Source: DASUAS01 sp963756895
GTDB taxonomy: Bacteria; Actinomycetota; Acidimicrobiia; IMCC26256; DASPTH01
NCBI GenBank assembly: GCA_963756895.1
Contig: CAVWPI010000007.1
Location: forward strand, 558,001-622,000
DNA: 64,000 bases
Direction: 5' to 3'
Within the stretch, counting starts at the first letter, position 1; every line of letters starts with the position of its first letter. The notes under the pieces are model-generated. The model made no database searches. It was not told the DNA's origin and saw nothing but the letters and a program-made list of their open reading frames with translations. This document shows, in pieces, positions 55,711-64,000 of the stretch. The position numbers were made by a program, and so were the translations under genes.

Positions 55711-56931
55711 ATGGACTTCGAGCCGAGCACGCGGACCCGGGAGCTGCAGGATCGGCTGGCCGAATTCATCCGTGACCGGGTCGATCCGTCGGAGGCCGTC
55801 CATCGGGAAGAGGTGCGGGCGTCGGGTGACCCGCACTTCCATCCACCGGTCATGGAGGAGCTCAAGGCCGAAGCGCGTGAGCGCGGGCTCTGGAACCTGT
55901 TCCTCCCCGCATCCGACCTCGGGGCCGGACTGACGACGCTCGAGTACGCACCCCTCTGCGAGCTGATGGGCCGATCACCCCTTTCGCAGGAAGCCACCAA
56001 CTGCTCTGCCCCCGACACCGGCAACATGGAGCTGCTCGAGAAGTTCGCGACGCCGTTCCAACGCGAGCGGTTCCTCGACCCGCTCCTCGACGGCACCACG
56101 CGCTCGTGCTTCGCGATGACCGAGCCGTGGGTCGCGAGCTCGGACGCGACCAACATCCAGAGTCGCATCGCACGCGACGGCGACCACTACGTGATCAACG
56201 CGCACAAGTGGTTCACGAGCGGGGCGGCGTCGGCACGCTGCTCGTTCGCGATCCTGATGGGGGTGTCCGACCCCGATGCCGACCGCCATCGCCGCCACAG
56301 CATGGTGATCGTGCCGTTGGACACACCCGGCGTGTCGATCGAGCGGTCGCTGCCCGTCTTCGACCACGACACCGGCGGCGGCCACTCCGAAACGTTGTTC
56401 GTCGACGTGCGCGTGCCTGCCGACCACCTGCTCGGCGAGGAGGGCGCCGGATTCGCGCTGGCCCAGGCCCGCCTCGGCCCCGGACGCATCCATCACTGCA
56501 TGCGCGCGATCGGGATGGCCGAGAAGGCGCTCGAGCTCATGTGCGAACGCGTGCAGCAGCGGGTGGCGTTCGGGCAGCCGCTCGCCGACCAGGGCACCAT
56601 CCAGGCGGAGATCGCGGAGTCGCGGCTCGCGATCGAACAGGTGCGTCTGCTCACCCTGAAGACCGCGTGGCTGATCGACACCGTCGGGGTCAAGGGGGCC
56701 CGCATCGAGATCTCGGCCATCAAGGTCGCCGCGGCCCGCCTGGCGACCACCGTCATCGACCGTGCCATCCAGGCGTTCGGCGCGGCGGGTGTCACCAACG
56801 ACTGGCCGCTGGCCGAGATGTACGGCCACGCCCGCACCCTGCACTTCGTCGACGGGCCCGACGAGGTGCACCTCCAGCAGATCGCGCGCCGCGAGCTGCG
56901 TGCCTACGAGCAATTCCGGACGGCCGATTGA
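55711..56931 (+). CDS. Acyl-CoA dehydrogenase
   Basis: 406 residues from ATG 55711. N-terminal helical domain, FAMTEPWVASSDATNIQSRI (flavin/substrate signature), the beta domain with HKWFTSGAASARCSFAIL, and the C-terminal helical domain with RVAFGQPLADQGTIQAEIAE and QAFGAAGVTNDWPLAEMYG. The length and the C-terminal catalytic-Glu area fit ACAD10/11-like members. Oxidises acyl-CoA using FAD. No indel. Confidence 0.93.
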   Translation: MDFEPSTRTRELQDRLAEFIRDRVDPSEAVHREEVRASGDPHFHPPVMEELKAEARERGLWNLFLPASDLGAGLTTLEYAPLCELMGRSPLSQEATNCSAPDTGNMELLEKFATPFQRERFLDPLLDGTTRSCFAMTEPWVASSDATNIQSRIARDGDHYVINAHKWFTSGAASARCSFAILMGVSDPDADRHRRHSMVIVPLDTPGVSIERSLPVFDHDTGGGHSETLFVDVRVPADHLLGEEGAGFALAQARLGPGRIHHCMRAIGMAEKALELMCERVQQRVAFGQPLADQGTIQAEIAESRLAIEQVRLLTLKTAWLIDTVGVKGARIEISAIKVAAARLATTVIDRAIQAFGAAGVTNDWPLAEMYGHARTLHFVDGPDEVHLQQIARRELRAYEQFRTAD

Positions 56932-56950
56932 CGGTTCATTGTCCGAGAAT

Positions 56951-56965
56951 GTTCGCAGTGCGAAC
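56951..56965. promoter_or_regulatory. Perfect palindrome, possible operator
   Basis: GTTCGCA-G-TGCGAAC, a 7-bp inverted repeat with a one-base centre, in the 79-bp gap between the acyl-CoA dehydrogenase stop and the LLM oxidoreductase start. Its position 45 bp before the ATG fits a repressor site for the latter gene; it could also form a small hairpin in RNA. Confidence 0.5.
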
Positions 56966-57010
56966 GTCACGCGACAGTGAATCGCGAGCGTGCCGTACGA
57001 TGCGTGAGCG

Positions 57011-57934
57011 ATGAAGGTGCGCATCGGGTACGGGATCGGCACGCAGGGCCTCGCCGACGGCGGCGCCCGCTTCGCGGAGCTCATCGACGCGCTCGAGGAG
57101 CTCCGGTTCGACTCGATCTGGTGCTCCGAGCGGGCCACCGGTCCGATTCCCGAGCCCATGGTGTCGCTCGCGTTCGCGGCCGGACGTACGAAGAAGCTGA
57201 AGCTCGGCACCAGCGTGCAGGTGCTGCCGGGCCGCAACCCCGTTCTGCTCGCCAAGCAGTGGGCCAGCCTCGACGTGCTGTCGGGCGGGCGCGCGCTCCC
57301 CGCGTTCGGACTCGGCGTCGTGGAGCCGCACGAGCAGCAGGCGTTCGGCGTCACCCGCGAGGAACGCGCACCGTGGTTCGAGGAAGCGCTCCCGCTGATC
57401 CGACGGCTCTGGAGCGAGGACACCGTCGACCACGACGGGCCGCGCTTCCACTACGAGGGCGTGTCCATCGGCACCCGCCCGGTGCAGCAGCCGCCCGACG
57501 TGTGGCTCGGCGGTCGGGCACCGCGCGAGCTCCGGCGCGTCGGTGAGCTCGCCGACGGCTGGCTGCCCAGCTTCTGCACGCCGGCGACGGTCGCCGAGGG
57601 ACGGGAGCAGGTCGAGACCGCCGCCGCCGCCGCCGGCCGCGCCATCGACGACGAGCACTACGGCGCCATGGTGTTCTACGCGCGCACCGAGGTGCCCGAG
57701 CCGTACGCCAGCATGGTCGGCGCCCGCCTCGGGTTCGATCCGGGCGACGTGATCGTCGTGGGCATCCCCGCGCTGCGCGAGCGGCTCGAGGAGTACCTCG
57801 CGGTCGGGTTCTCGAAGCTCGTCCTCGTGCCGGTGCAGGAAGCGGACTCGTGGCGCGCCGAGGTCGAGGAGCTCGCTGACGGGCTCCTCGACCTCCAGGG
57901 CACGCGCGACTCTTCGACCGCCGTCACGCGCTGA
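57011..57934 (+). CDS. LLM class F420-dependent oxidoreductase
   Basis: 307 residues from ATG 57011. Luciferase-like TIM barrel: RIGYGIGTQGLADGGARFAE, DSIWCSERATGP, KKLKLGTSVQVLPGRNPVLL, KQWASLDVLSGGRALPAFGL and PDVWLGGRAPRELRRVGELA. The pattern fits F420-dependent actinobacterial members (TIGR03854-like). Substrate unknown. No indel. Converges on the next small gene with an 11-bp overlap. Confidence 0.9.
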   Translation: MKVRIGYGIGTQGLADGGARFAELIDALEELRFDSIWCSERATGPIPEPMVSLAFAAGRTKKLKLGTSVQVLPGRNPVLLAKQWASLDVLSGGRALPAFGLGVVEPHEQQAFGVTREERAPWFEEALPLIRRLWSEDTVDHDGPRFHYEGVSIGTRPVQQPPDVWLGGRAPRELRRVGELADGWLPSFCTPATVAEGREQVETAAAAAGRAIDDEHYGAMVFYARTEVPEPYASMVGARLGFDPGDVIVVGIPALRERLEEYLAVGFSKLVLVPVQEADSWRAEVEELADGLLDLQGTRDSSTAVTR

Positions 57935-58258
57935 GCTCGTCCACCTCCAGCATCAACCCGCGGCGCCACAATCGCGCGTCGACCGCATGGGCTCCCGGCA
58001 TGCCGTCGATCCACGCGGCGGGGAACGCCGCGCGAGCGCGATCCTCGCCAGTCGCCGGGCGCGGACCTCGACGTCGCCGTGGTCGACCGGGACCCGGACC
58101 CAGTCCTCGAGCGGGTCACGAACGTCGGGCGGCCGAACCGTCGTCGCCACCATCAGGATGCGCGGTCGGCCGGAGCGCGCCAGGTCGTCGAGCACCGACG
58201 CGTCGTCGGGCCACGGAACCAGCGCGACGTCGATCCCGTCGCAGTCGACCATCAGCAT
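57924..58258 (-). CDS. Small protein, possibly receiver-like (frameshifted)
   Basis: About 111 residues from ATG 58258. Starts MLMVDCDGIDVALVPWPDDA, then LARSGRPRILMVATTV and DPLEDWVRVPVDHGDVEVRA; strand-helix alternation and a late Lys-less VRVPV end resemble a worn receiver domain. One indel near 58035; the frame after it ends GLMLEVDELSA. Function unknown; the family call is weak. Confidence 0.5.
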
Positions 58259-58353
58259 CACCACGAGTGTGGCGGGCGCTCGTCGCGGGACCGTGTGCCC
58301 CGGGTGGCGTGAGCGTGACCGGACGCTGAAGAGAAGCTGACCAACGCGACGCA

Positions 58354-58383
58354 CCCCGCCCGGTCTCCGGGGACCGGGCGGGG
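58354..58383 (-). terminator. Strong terminator-like hairpin
   Basis: CCCCGCCCGGTC at 58354-58365 and its exact complement at 58372-58383: a 12-bp perfect GC stem with a six-base loop, 10 bp beyond the stop of the minus-strand secreted peptide gene at 58394. Good candidate for its terminator; no T-run. Confidence 0.7.
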
Positions 58384-58393
58384 CTGCGCTGGA

Positions 58394-58618
58394 CTACATG
58401 TTCGGGCAGTTCCCCTGAGCCCCGCCCGCAGGGGCGGAACCCTGCGCGGGGGCGGTCGTCGACGCGCTCCCGTTGTCGGTCGTCGTCGAGCTGCTCCCCG
58501 AGTCCGAGGACGAGCTGGAGCTGTCGTTGGTCTGCGCGTGCGCGACCATCGCGCCGCCGCCGATCATCGCTCCCGCGAGACCGACCGACAGCAGGCCGCT
58601 GCGCATCCAATTCTGCAT
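58394..58618 (-). CDS. Small secreted Ser/Thr-rich protein
   Basis: 74 residues. ATG 58618 is chosen because AGGAGG lies 8 bp upstream; the ATG at 58624 is too close to it. Signal peptide LLSVGLAGAMIGGGAMVAHA with cleavage after AHA, then a low-complexity Ser/Thr/Asp/Gly stretch ending GNCPNM. Similar short secreted peptides with a C-terminal Cys are common in this bacterial group; function unknown. Confidence 0.75.
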   Translation of the reverse strand: MQNWMRSGLLSVGLAGAMIGGGAMVAHAQTNDSSSSSSDSGSSSTTTDNGSASTTAPAQGSAPAGGAQGNCPNM

Positions 58619-58771
58619 GTGCATCACCTCCTCTCGTCGTGCGTTGTGTCTCGGACCACGAAACACACCGTCGGCTGTGAGGGCTCTGAAGCCGGGTAAG
58701 AGGACGCGAGAATCTGCGGGTCACGGCCAACGCTCAGCGCGCGCACAGGGCGCGGTTGCGAGCCTCGGAGG

Positions 58772-59849
58772 ATGACCCTCCCGCTTCGCCGAGGCTCGGG
58801 CGTGTCGTGCTTCCTGCTCGCACTGGCCGTGACCTTCGTGTCGTCCGTCGGCACCGCGAGCACAAGCGCGGCGCCGTCCCGAGTTCGAGGAGCGATCGGC
58901 GCCGGACTGCGCGGACCATCGGGCCTCGATGCGACCGTCTACGCGAAGGGCCTGAAGCACATCGCTGCGCTCGCGACCGACGCGCAGGGACGGGTCTGGG
59001 TTGCGACCGCGGCGGCGAGCGACACGGGCAAGGACGCGATCTACCTCGTCGCCGAGGCCGGCGCGACACCGCAGAAGGTGGTGACCGACGTGCACACACC
59101 GCTCGGGCTCCTCTGGATCGGCGACACGCTCTACGTGTCGCAGGCCGACAGCGTGCTCGCGCTCGCCGGCTTCGACGGCAGCACCTTCGCGTCGCGCGCG
59201 ACCGTCGTGTCGTTCCCGGAGGGCACCGGTGAGGTCAACGGCATCACCGTGGGCGGGCGACGGACGCCTCTACGTGGGCATCTCGGCACCGTGCAACTCG
59301 TGCACGCGCCACCGAGGCCTACTCGGCGTCGGTCGTGTCGTTCCTGCCCGACGGCAGCGACCTCCAGGTGTTCGCCCGCGACATCCGCGCCGCCATCGGG
59401 CTCGCGTTCTTCCCCGGCACCGACGACCTGTTCGTGACCATGAACCAGCGCGACGACCTCGGCGACGAAGACGCCGGGCGACTGGCTCGCGGTGGTGCAG
59501 GCCGGGCGAGTCGTGGGGATTCCCGTCGTGCTACGGGCAGGACACTGCGAAGTGCTCGGCGGTGCCGATCCCGGTCGCCGAGCTCGACGAGCACGCGGCG
59601 GTGAGCGGGGTGGCCATCGTGACCGGCCAGCTCGGGTCCACCGTGGGCACCGGCGCGGTCGTCGCCGAGTGGGTGACCGGGAAGGTGCAGCTGGTGCAGC
59701 TCACCGCGGCGCGACGGTGGCTACACCGGGAAGACCACTGCGTTCCTCAGCGGCTTCGAGAACCCGGTGCCGGTGCATGCTCGACGCGCGACGGCGCGCT
59801 GTTCGTCGGCGACTGGACGAGCGGCAAGCTCTACCGCATCACTGCGTAG
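58772..59849 (+). CDS. Secreted glucose/sorbosone dehydrogenase-like beta-propeller (frameshifted)
   Basis: About 358 residues from ATG 58772. Signal peptide (CFLLALAVTFVSSVGTASTS), then a propeller: KGLKHIAALATDAQGRVWVA, TPLGLLWIGDTLYVSQAD, EVNGITVG, GDGRLYVGISAPCNSC, RAAIGLAFFPGTDDLFVTMN, ESWGFPSCYGQ and DGALFVGDWTSGKLYRI. This order and the ESWGFPSCYG site match PQQ-type sorbosone/glucose dehydrogenases. At least five indels (about 59255, 59315, 59480, 59505, 59705, 59775). Confidence 0.8.
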
Positions 59850-59868
59850 CCGCGATGCGGCGCGTGAT

Positions 59869-60655
59869 TCACACGAGCAGCGCGGCGCCGAGGTACGGGA
59901 TCGCGCTCACGATCGTCGAGGTGCCGCAGGTAGCCCGTGATCGAACCGAACTCGTCGTCGACCCGGCCGAGGAAGCCCAGCATCGTGAACGGATCGGCGG
60001 CGAGCAGCGCGGGCAGGTACGGACCGAGCGCGCTGGCGGTGCTCGTCGTCGAGCTGCGCTGCGGATCGCGTCGACCATGCGGAACGCGGCGTAGCGGCTG
60101 CGCGAGTACTCCTCGACGATGCGGCCGACGCGGGACGCCGATCGGCGCGCAGCACCAGCGCGACGACGACACCGGTGCGGTCCTTGCCCAAGCGAGCACT
60201 GCACCACGACCGGGATAGTCGCCGGGATCGGTGAGCACGGCGAAGATCTCGGTGATCGACGCGGTGCCCGACCGGCACAGGTCGAAGTACCGGTCGGCGA
60301 CGTAGCATCGGGTCGCGCCAGCGCTCCCAGTCGTCGCCGGTGCCGAGCAGGTCGCCGAGCGGGAGGTGGTGACGGACCGCGCCGGGCGCGACGACGTCGT
60401 CCGACCACGCGACCTCGTCGTCGCTGCGCAGATCGATCACGGTGGCCACGCCGAGCGCCTGCAGCGTGCGCCGGTCGGCCGGGCGTGGCGGCGATCAGCG
60501 CGTTCGACCGGAAGAGGCGGCGCGTGCGCACGCGGGCGCCGTTCGCCGGCGGGCAACCCGCCGACGTCACGGAAGTTGGCGCACCCCTCGAGCTCGACCG
60601 GGTGGCGAGCTCGACGGATGAGACGTGAGTCGGTGCGTTGCGCGACGACGACCAC
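59869..60655 (-). CDS. Tyrosine-protein phosphatase family protein (frameshifted)
   Basis: About 260 residues from GTG 60655. Y_phosphatase3 features: ELEGCANFRDVGGLPAG, FRSNAL, VATVIDLRSDDEVAW, and the P-loop read across one inserted base as CSLGKDRTGVVVALVLR (near 60190-60175). The helical end has FTMLGFLGRVDDEFGSITGY. Dephosphorylates proteins or lipids. About six indels. It is downstream of the deacetylase and glycosyltransferase on the same strand. Confidence 0.78.
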
Positions 60656-60740
60656 GCACCGACGGTACGGAACGCACCTCTCGCGCGCGTGGCGTCGGGC
60701 TGAACGCCCGACCACGATCCGGTGAAGATCAGGCCGGGGA

Positions 60741-61501
60741 TCAGCGACCGGTGATCCGGCGACGCGGTCGATGCCGTGGTCGCCGACGGTGCCGACGGTG
60801 AGGCCGCGTGCGGCGAACTCGTCGGCGAGGCGGGGCAGCGCACCGAGCGCCGAGCGCCACGATCCCGGGTACGACGTGCAGTCGGAGTCGTGGAGCAGCA
60901 CCGTGCCGCCGTCGACGTAGCGGCGGGTCACGTCGGCGACGACGGTGTCGGGCGTGGCCTCGCGCCGCCAGTCGCGACCCCAGGTGGTCCACAGCACGGT
61001 GGTCATCCCGAGCCCGCGTGCCGCGCGCAACGACGCGTACGACGAGATGCCGAACGGCGGCCGGAACCAGCGCGGCTCGACGCCCGGTGGCGTCGGCGAC
61101 GCTGTCGAACGCGCGACGGATGTCGTCGCCGGTGTGACGGGGCGTGCGCCGCAGCATGTTGCCGTGCACGTCGCCGTGCACGCCGACCTCGTGGCCGCGC
61201 TCGGCCACCGCGCGCGCGACGGCCGGGATCACGTCGGGTCATCTCACCGAGCATGAAGAACGTGGCCCGCCAGCCGAGCGCGTCGAGCACGTCGAGGAAC
61301 TGCGGCGTCGACTCGGGATCGGGGCCGTCGTCGAAGGTGAGCGCGACGTGGCCCTTGCGGCCGACGCCCACCAGCGCGGGCGTGAACCGCACGCCCGACC
61401 GGCGAGACCCCGCCGAGCGCGGGTGCCGCGTGCACGACCGCGACCGCGGCTGCCCCCGCGAGTCCGGCTGCGCCGACGAGACGACAGCGGTGGCGCGCGA
61501 C
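60741..61501 (-). CDS. Polysaccharide deacetylase (frameshifted)
   Basis: About 250 residues; both ends are uncertain because of indels. Signal-like start VGAAGLAGAAAVAVVHAAP, then the NodB domain: VALTFDDGPDPESTPQFLDV (catalytic Asp and metal Asp), HGDVHGNML (metal His), RWFRPPFGISSYASLRAA, VLWTTWGRDWR and GTVLLHDSDCTSYPGSW. Removes acetyl groups from cell-surface polysaccharide. Indels near 61400, 61245, 61090 and 60770. It follows the glycosyltransferase gene directly. Confidence 0.82.
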
Positions 61502-61505
61502 GGGT

Positions 61506-63275
61506 TCAGCGCAGTTCCTCGAGCGGCGCGGCGCGGAGGCCGGCCGACTCGAACTGGGCGTGGAGGTCGGCCACCGCGACCTCCATGGCCGTCGGGTCGC
61601 GGTCGCGACCGTCGAGCACGTAGACCTTCCCCGCCTGCAGCCGCTCGGGCAGGCTCTCGGGCCGCACGGTGAAGTTGGCGACCACGAGCTTCTGCTTGTG
61701 ACGGTGCGAGTAGGAGCTGGTCGAAGAAGTCGAGGCGGCGCCCGGGGCAGAACTCGCGCGTGGGCGTGCCCGCCTCCCGCGCGATCACCTTGCCGGCCTT
61801 GGTGACGTCGTTGTGGGCGCGGTTCCAGCGCAGGAACGAGCCCTTGCCCCAGCCACCGTTGGCGATGTCGACGCCCTGGTCGGCGAGGTCCTCGAGCTCG
61901 ACCGAGCGGTGGGTGGCGGCCTGCGCGTCGACGACGACCGAGACGCCCATGTCGCGGATCTGCGTGAGCAGGACGTCGTCGGCGAGCTGCGTGTGGTCGA
62001 GCCGGACACCGACGTAGGCGGTGTGATCGGCGTGCTTCGGCGGCTTCGCCACGCCGACGCCGATGGCGGACACCGCCTGGGCTCCCAGCGTCAGCCCGCC
62101 GTAGAGCACGAGCACGCTCGCCGCCGCGATCATCGCCGTGCGCCGACCGCGCGGCGCGCGGAGGGCGACCACGCGACCCTTGCGGTCGACCAGGTGGTCG
62201 GTCTCGGCCAGTTCCTCGACGTCGTCGGCGGGATCGGCGACGAACAGGCGGCGCGCGGTGTCGACGAGCGCGTCGCGCTCGGGCCCGGGCCGCGTGACCG
62301 CGGCGAGCATCGTGTGCAGCTCGTCGTCGTCGCGCGCGTAGCAGTTGACGCCGGCGCGGGCCATCATCTCCGCGTTGTCCTTGCCGTGACCGGCGATGGG
62401 CTTGAACGTGATGACGGGGAGGCCGACCGCGAAGGCCTCCATGCAGGTGAGCCCGCCGGCGTTCTCGACCAGCGCGTCGGCCGCGGACATGAGCGCGGGC
62501 ATCTGGTCGGTCCAGCCGATGACGGTGCCGTAGCCGCGCTGCTCGAGCTCGGCGCGCAGGTTGTCGTCGCGTCCGCACACGGTGATCGGGTGGAACTCGC
62601 CGCTGCGGCCGATGGCCTCGACGGTGGCGACGACGTCGCCCACACCCCACGAGCCCGGCGACCACGAGCACCGCGCGGTCCTCGGGCGCGAGCCCGAGGT
62701 TGGTGCGCACCGCGTCGCGGTCGTAGGTACGCGTCGCGGAACCGGTCGCTCACGAGCGGCCCGCGCGCCGCGGCGTCGCGTCCACCGCGAGAGGTGGCGG
62801 CCTCGGCCGAGATCTCGCTGACCGCGAGGTGACGGTCGATGCCCCGGTGCACCCAGAGCGAGTGCACCGCGAAGTCGGTGAGGTACGTGAGCACCGGCAC
62901 GCGGAGCTGCTTCTTGCGCCGCATCCGGCCGAGGACGAGCGAGGCGAGGGGGTAGACCGAGACCACCGCGTCGGGGCGGAACTCCTGGATCGCGCGTTTG
63001 AGCTTGCGGCGGGTGAGCCAGGTGTCGAGCATCACGGCCGGCGCCCGGAGCACCGGCGCCAGCTTGTAGCTCAGCTCGTAGCTCCACGGGGCCATGCGCA
63101 GCTGCACCTGGTAGAACCAGCGGAGCAGCGGTCCGATGTGGAACGCGACCGCGTCGAGGAAGTCGATGACCTCGACCCGGTGCCCGGACGCCTCGAGGCG
63201 TCGTCGGAGCTCCTTGGCGGCGCCATCGTGACCAGCGCCCATCGAGGCGGAGACGATGAGGATGCTCCGGCGCAC
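61506..63275 (-). CDS. GT28/MGDG-synthase-type glycosyltransferase with C-terminal deacetylase-like domain (frameshifted)
   Basis: About 590 residues from GTG 63275. Residues 1-170: MGDG-synthase N-domain (ILIVSASMGAGHDGAAKELR; YLTDFAVHSLWVHRGIDRHL). Residues 175-360: GT28 C-domain (GYGTVIGWTDQMPALMSAAD; VENAGGLTCMEAFAVGLPV; FKPIAGHGKDNAEMM). Then one membrane helix (AMIAAASVLVLYGGLTLGAQ) and an outer domain (TAYVGVRLDHTQLADDVLLT; VDIANGGWGKGSFLRWNRAH) like a polysaccharide deacetylase without its catalytic motifs. Indels near 62735, 62650 and 61710. Probably a glycolipid synthase. Confidence 0.82.
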
Positions 63276-63302
63276 GACCGCAGAGACTACCGTCCTCGGG
63301 GC

Positions 63303-64000
63303 ATGTCGGCCGTCTTGTTGGCCCTGGGGGCGGCGCTCGCCTACGCCGCCGCGTCCGTGCTCCAGCAACGCGAAGCGGAGGCCGACGCCGGTTCCGACCC
63401 GTGGCGGGGCGGTCGGCGGCGGCATCCGACTGGTGCTGCGCCTGGCCCGCCGCCCGATCTGGCTCGCGGGATTGGGCGCCGACGCCGTCGGCTACGGCTT
63501 CCAGGCCCTCGCCCTCGGGGTGGGCGAGCTCCTGGTCGTGCAACCGGTGCTCACCAGCGGCATCCTCTTCGCACTCCCGGCGGGGGCCTGGTGGGCGGGC
63601 CGTCGCCTCGGCCGGGCCGACTTCGCCTGGGCGTGCGTGCTCGCCGTCGGCCTGACCGCGTTCCTGCTCCTGGCGGGAACCGACGGTGGACGCGACTTCG
63701 CGTCCACCGGAGCCTGGCTGGCGTGCGCCGCCATCGCCGCCCCCGTGCTCGGTGTCACCTTGGTCGCCGGCGCCCGGTCGCGTCGGCACGCGACGTGCGG
63801 TGCTGTTCGCGTTCGCGACCGGCGTGCTCTTCGGCATCACCGCCGCGCTCACCAAGGCCTCCGTCGTGCTCGTCGACGATCACGGCTTCGGCGCGCTCGG
63901 CCACTGGGAGCCGTACGCGCTGGTCGTGCTCGGCGCGCTCGGCTTCGTCGTGAACCAGCGCGCGTTCCAGGCGGGATCGCTCACCGCGTCGTTGCCGACC
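63303..64000 (+). CDS. DMT-family (EamA-like) transporter, partial
   Basis: From ATG 63303 to the right edge. Helices AVLLALGAALAYAAASVLQQ, GADAVGYGFQALALGVGELL, VVQPVLTSGILFALPAGAWW, FAWACVLAVGLTAFLLLAGT and LFAFATGVLFGITAALTKAS fit the ten-helix drug/metabolite transporter fold, with at least the last helices outside the window. Indels near 63412 and 63780. It is divergent from the glycosyltransferase, with only 27 bp between the start codons. Confidence 0.78.

Noticed and set aside
56951..56965. LexA/SOS box
   Set aside because: The SOS box has GAAC on the left and GTTC on the right; this palindrome has the halves the other way round.
58697..58705. GGGTAA upstream of the PQQ-type propeller gene as a SigF promoter
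   Set aside because: No GTTT-like element at 15-17 bp upstream.
61003..63855. A 950-codon minus-strand frame
   Set aside because: It is the glycosyltransferase frame extended by chance beyond its start and across indels; motifs show that three different frames are needed in that stretch.

Overview
The window is a very GC-rich stretch of an actinobacterial chromosome. High GC, frequent GTG starts, 4-bp start/stop overlaps, an F420-type LLM oxidoreductase, a class E-type sortase, a DUF5317 protein and a SigB/SigF partner-switching cluster all point to Actinomycetota. My best guess, from gene content only, is the class Acidimicrobiia. I saw no tRNA or rRNA gene, transposase, integrase or CRISPR array. 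The read-out carries many single-base indels: about half the longer genes need one or more frame changes to be read through. These cluster in CG-alternating or homopolymer runs and strike conserved genes, so I treat them as consensus errors rather than pseudogenes and give each such gene as one feature.

Layout. 1-2.7 kb: partial NfuA, then an ATP-grasp ligase paired with a radical SAM protein ending in a CCAEP-type tail. 2.8-7.4 kb: aconitase, a cysteine-free Rrf2 regulator, a TauE/SafE permease, an MpaB-type oxygenase. 7.4-14.6 kb: a minus-strand cytochrome c maturation operon, ccmABCDEFGHI plus a cyclophilin, chained by short overlaps. 14.7-19.2 kb: sortase, a lysine-less biotinyl/lipoyl-like domain, DUF5317, and two tandem degenerate HD-GYP proteins; the first has an N-terminal half of clearly different base composition and a possible leader peptide. 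19.5-26 kb: an unrecognised protein, GT4 glycosyltransferase, aldo/keto reductase with TetR, AT3-SGNH acyltransferase, GNAT-like protein.

26-33.5 kb: secreted lipase, encapsulated-ferritin-like protein, then a stress-signalling island with an RsbW-type ATPase, two STAS antagonists, a CHASE3-HAMP-PP2C phosphatase, two RsbW-like proteins lacking the ATP-binding box (one fused in frame to a SigF-type sigma factor), a small hydrophilic protein and CsbD. SigB/SigF-like promoters (GTTT-N16/17-GGGxAx) sit in front of the sigma gene, csbD and the ferritin gene, and a weaker one before the small protein, suggesting a local regulon.

33-41.2 kb: phosphoribosyltransferase, HDAC-like deacetylase, CPBP protease, dienelactone hydrolase, CoxS and CoxM without CoxL, NUDIX, YVTN lipoprotein, kelch protein, histidine phosphatase. 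41.3-45.8 kb: TPP riboswitch followed by thiamine pyrophosphokinase and a thiamine ABC transporter (thiBPQ). 45.9-52.5 kb: two-component system, RibB, alpha/beta-hydrolase lipoprotein, small proteins, YihY, PdxH. 52.6-55.7 kb: ECF sigma factor with a membrane-anchored propeller protein and a propeller lipoprotein, with ECF-like promoters. 55.7-64 kb: acyl-CoA dehydrogenase, LLM oxidoreductase, small proteins, PQQ-type propeller, tyrosine phosphatase, polysaccharide deacetylase, a GT28-type glycosyltransferase with an odd C-terminal extension, and a partial DMT transporter.
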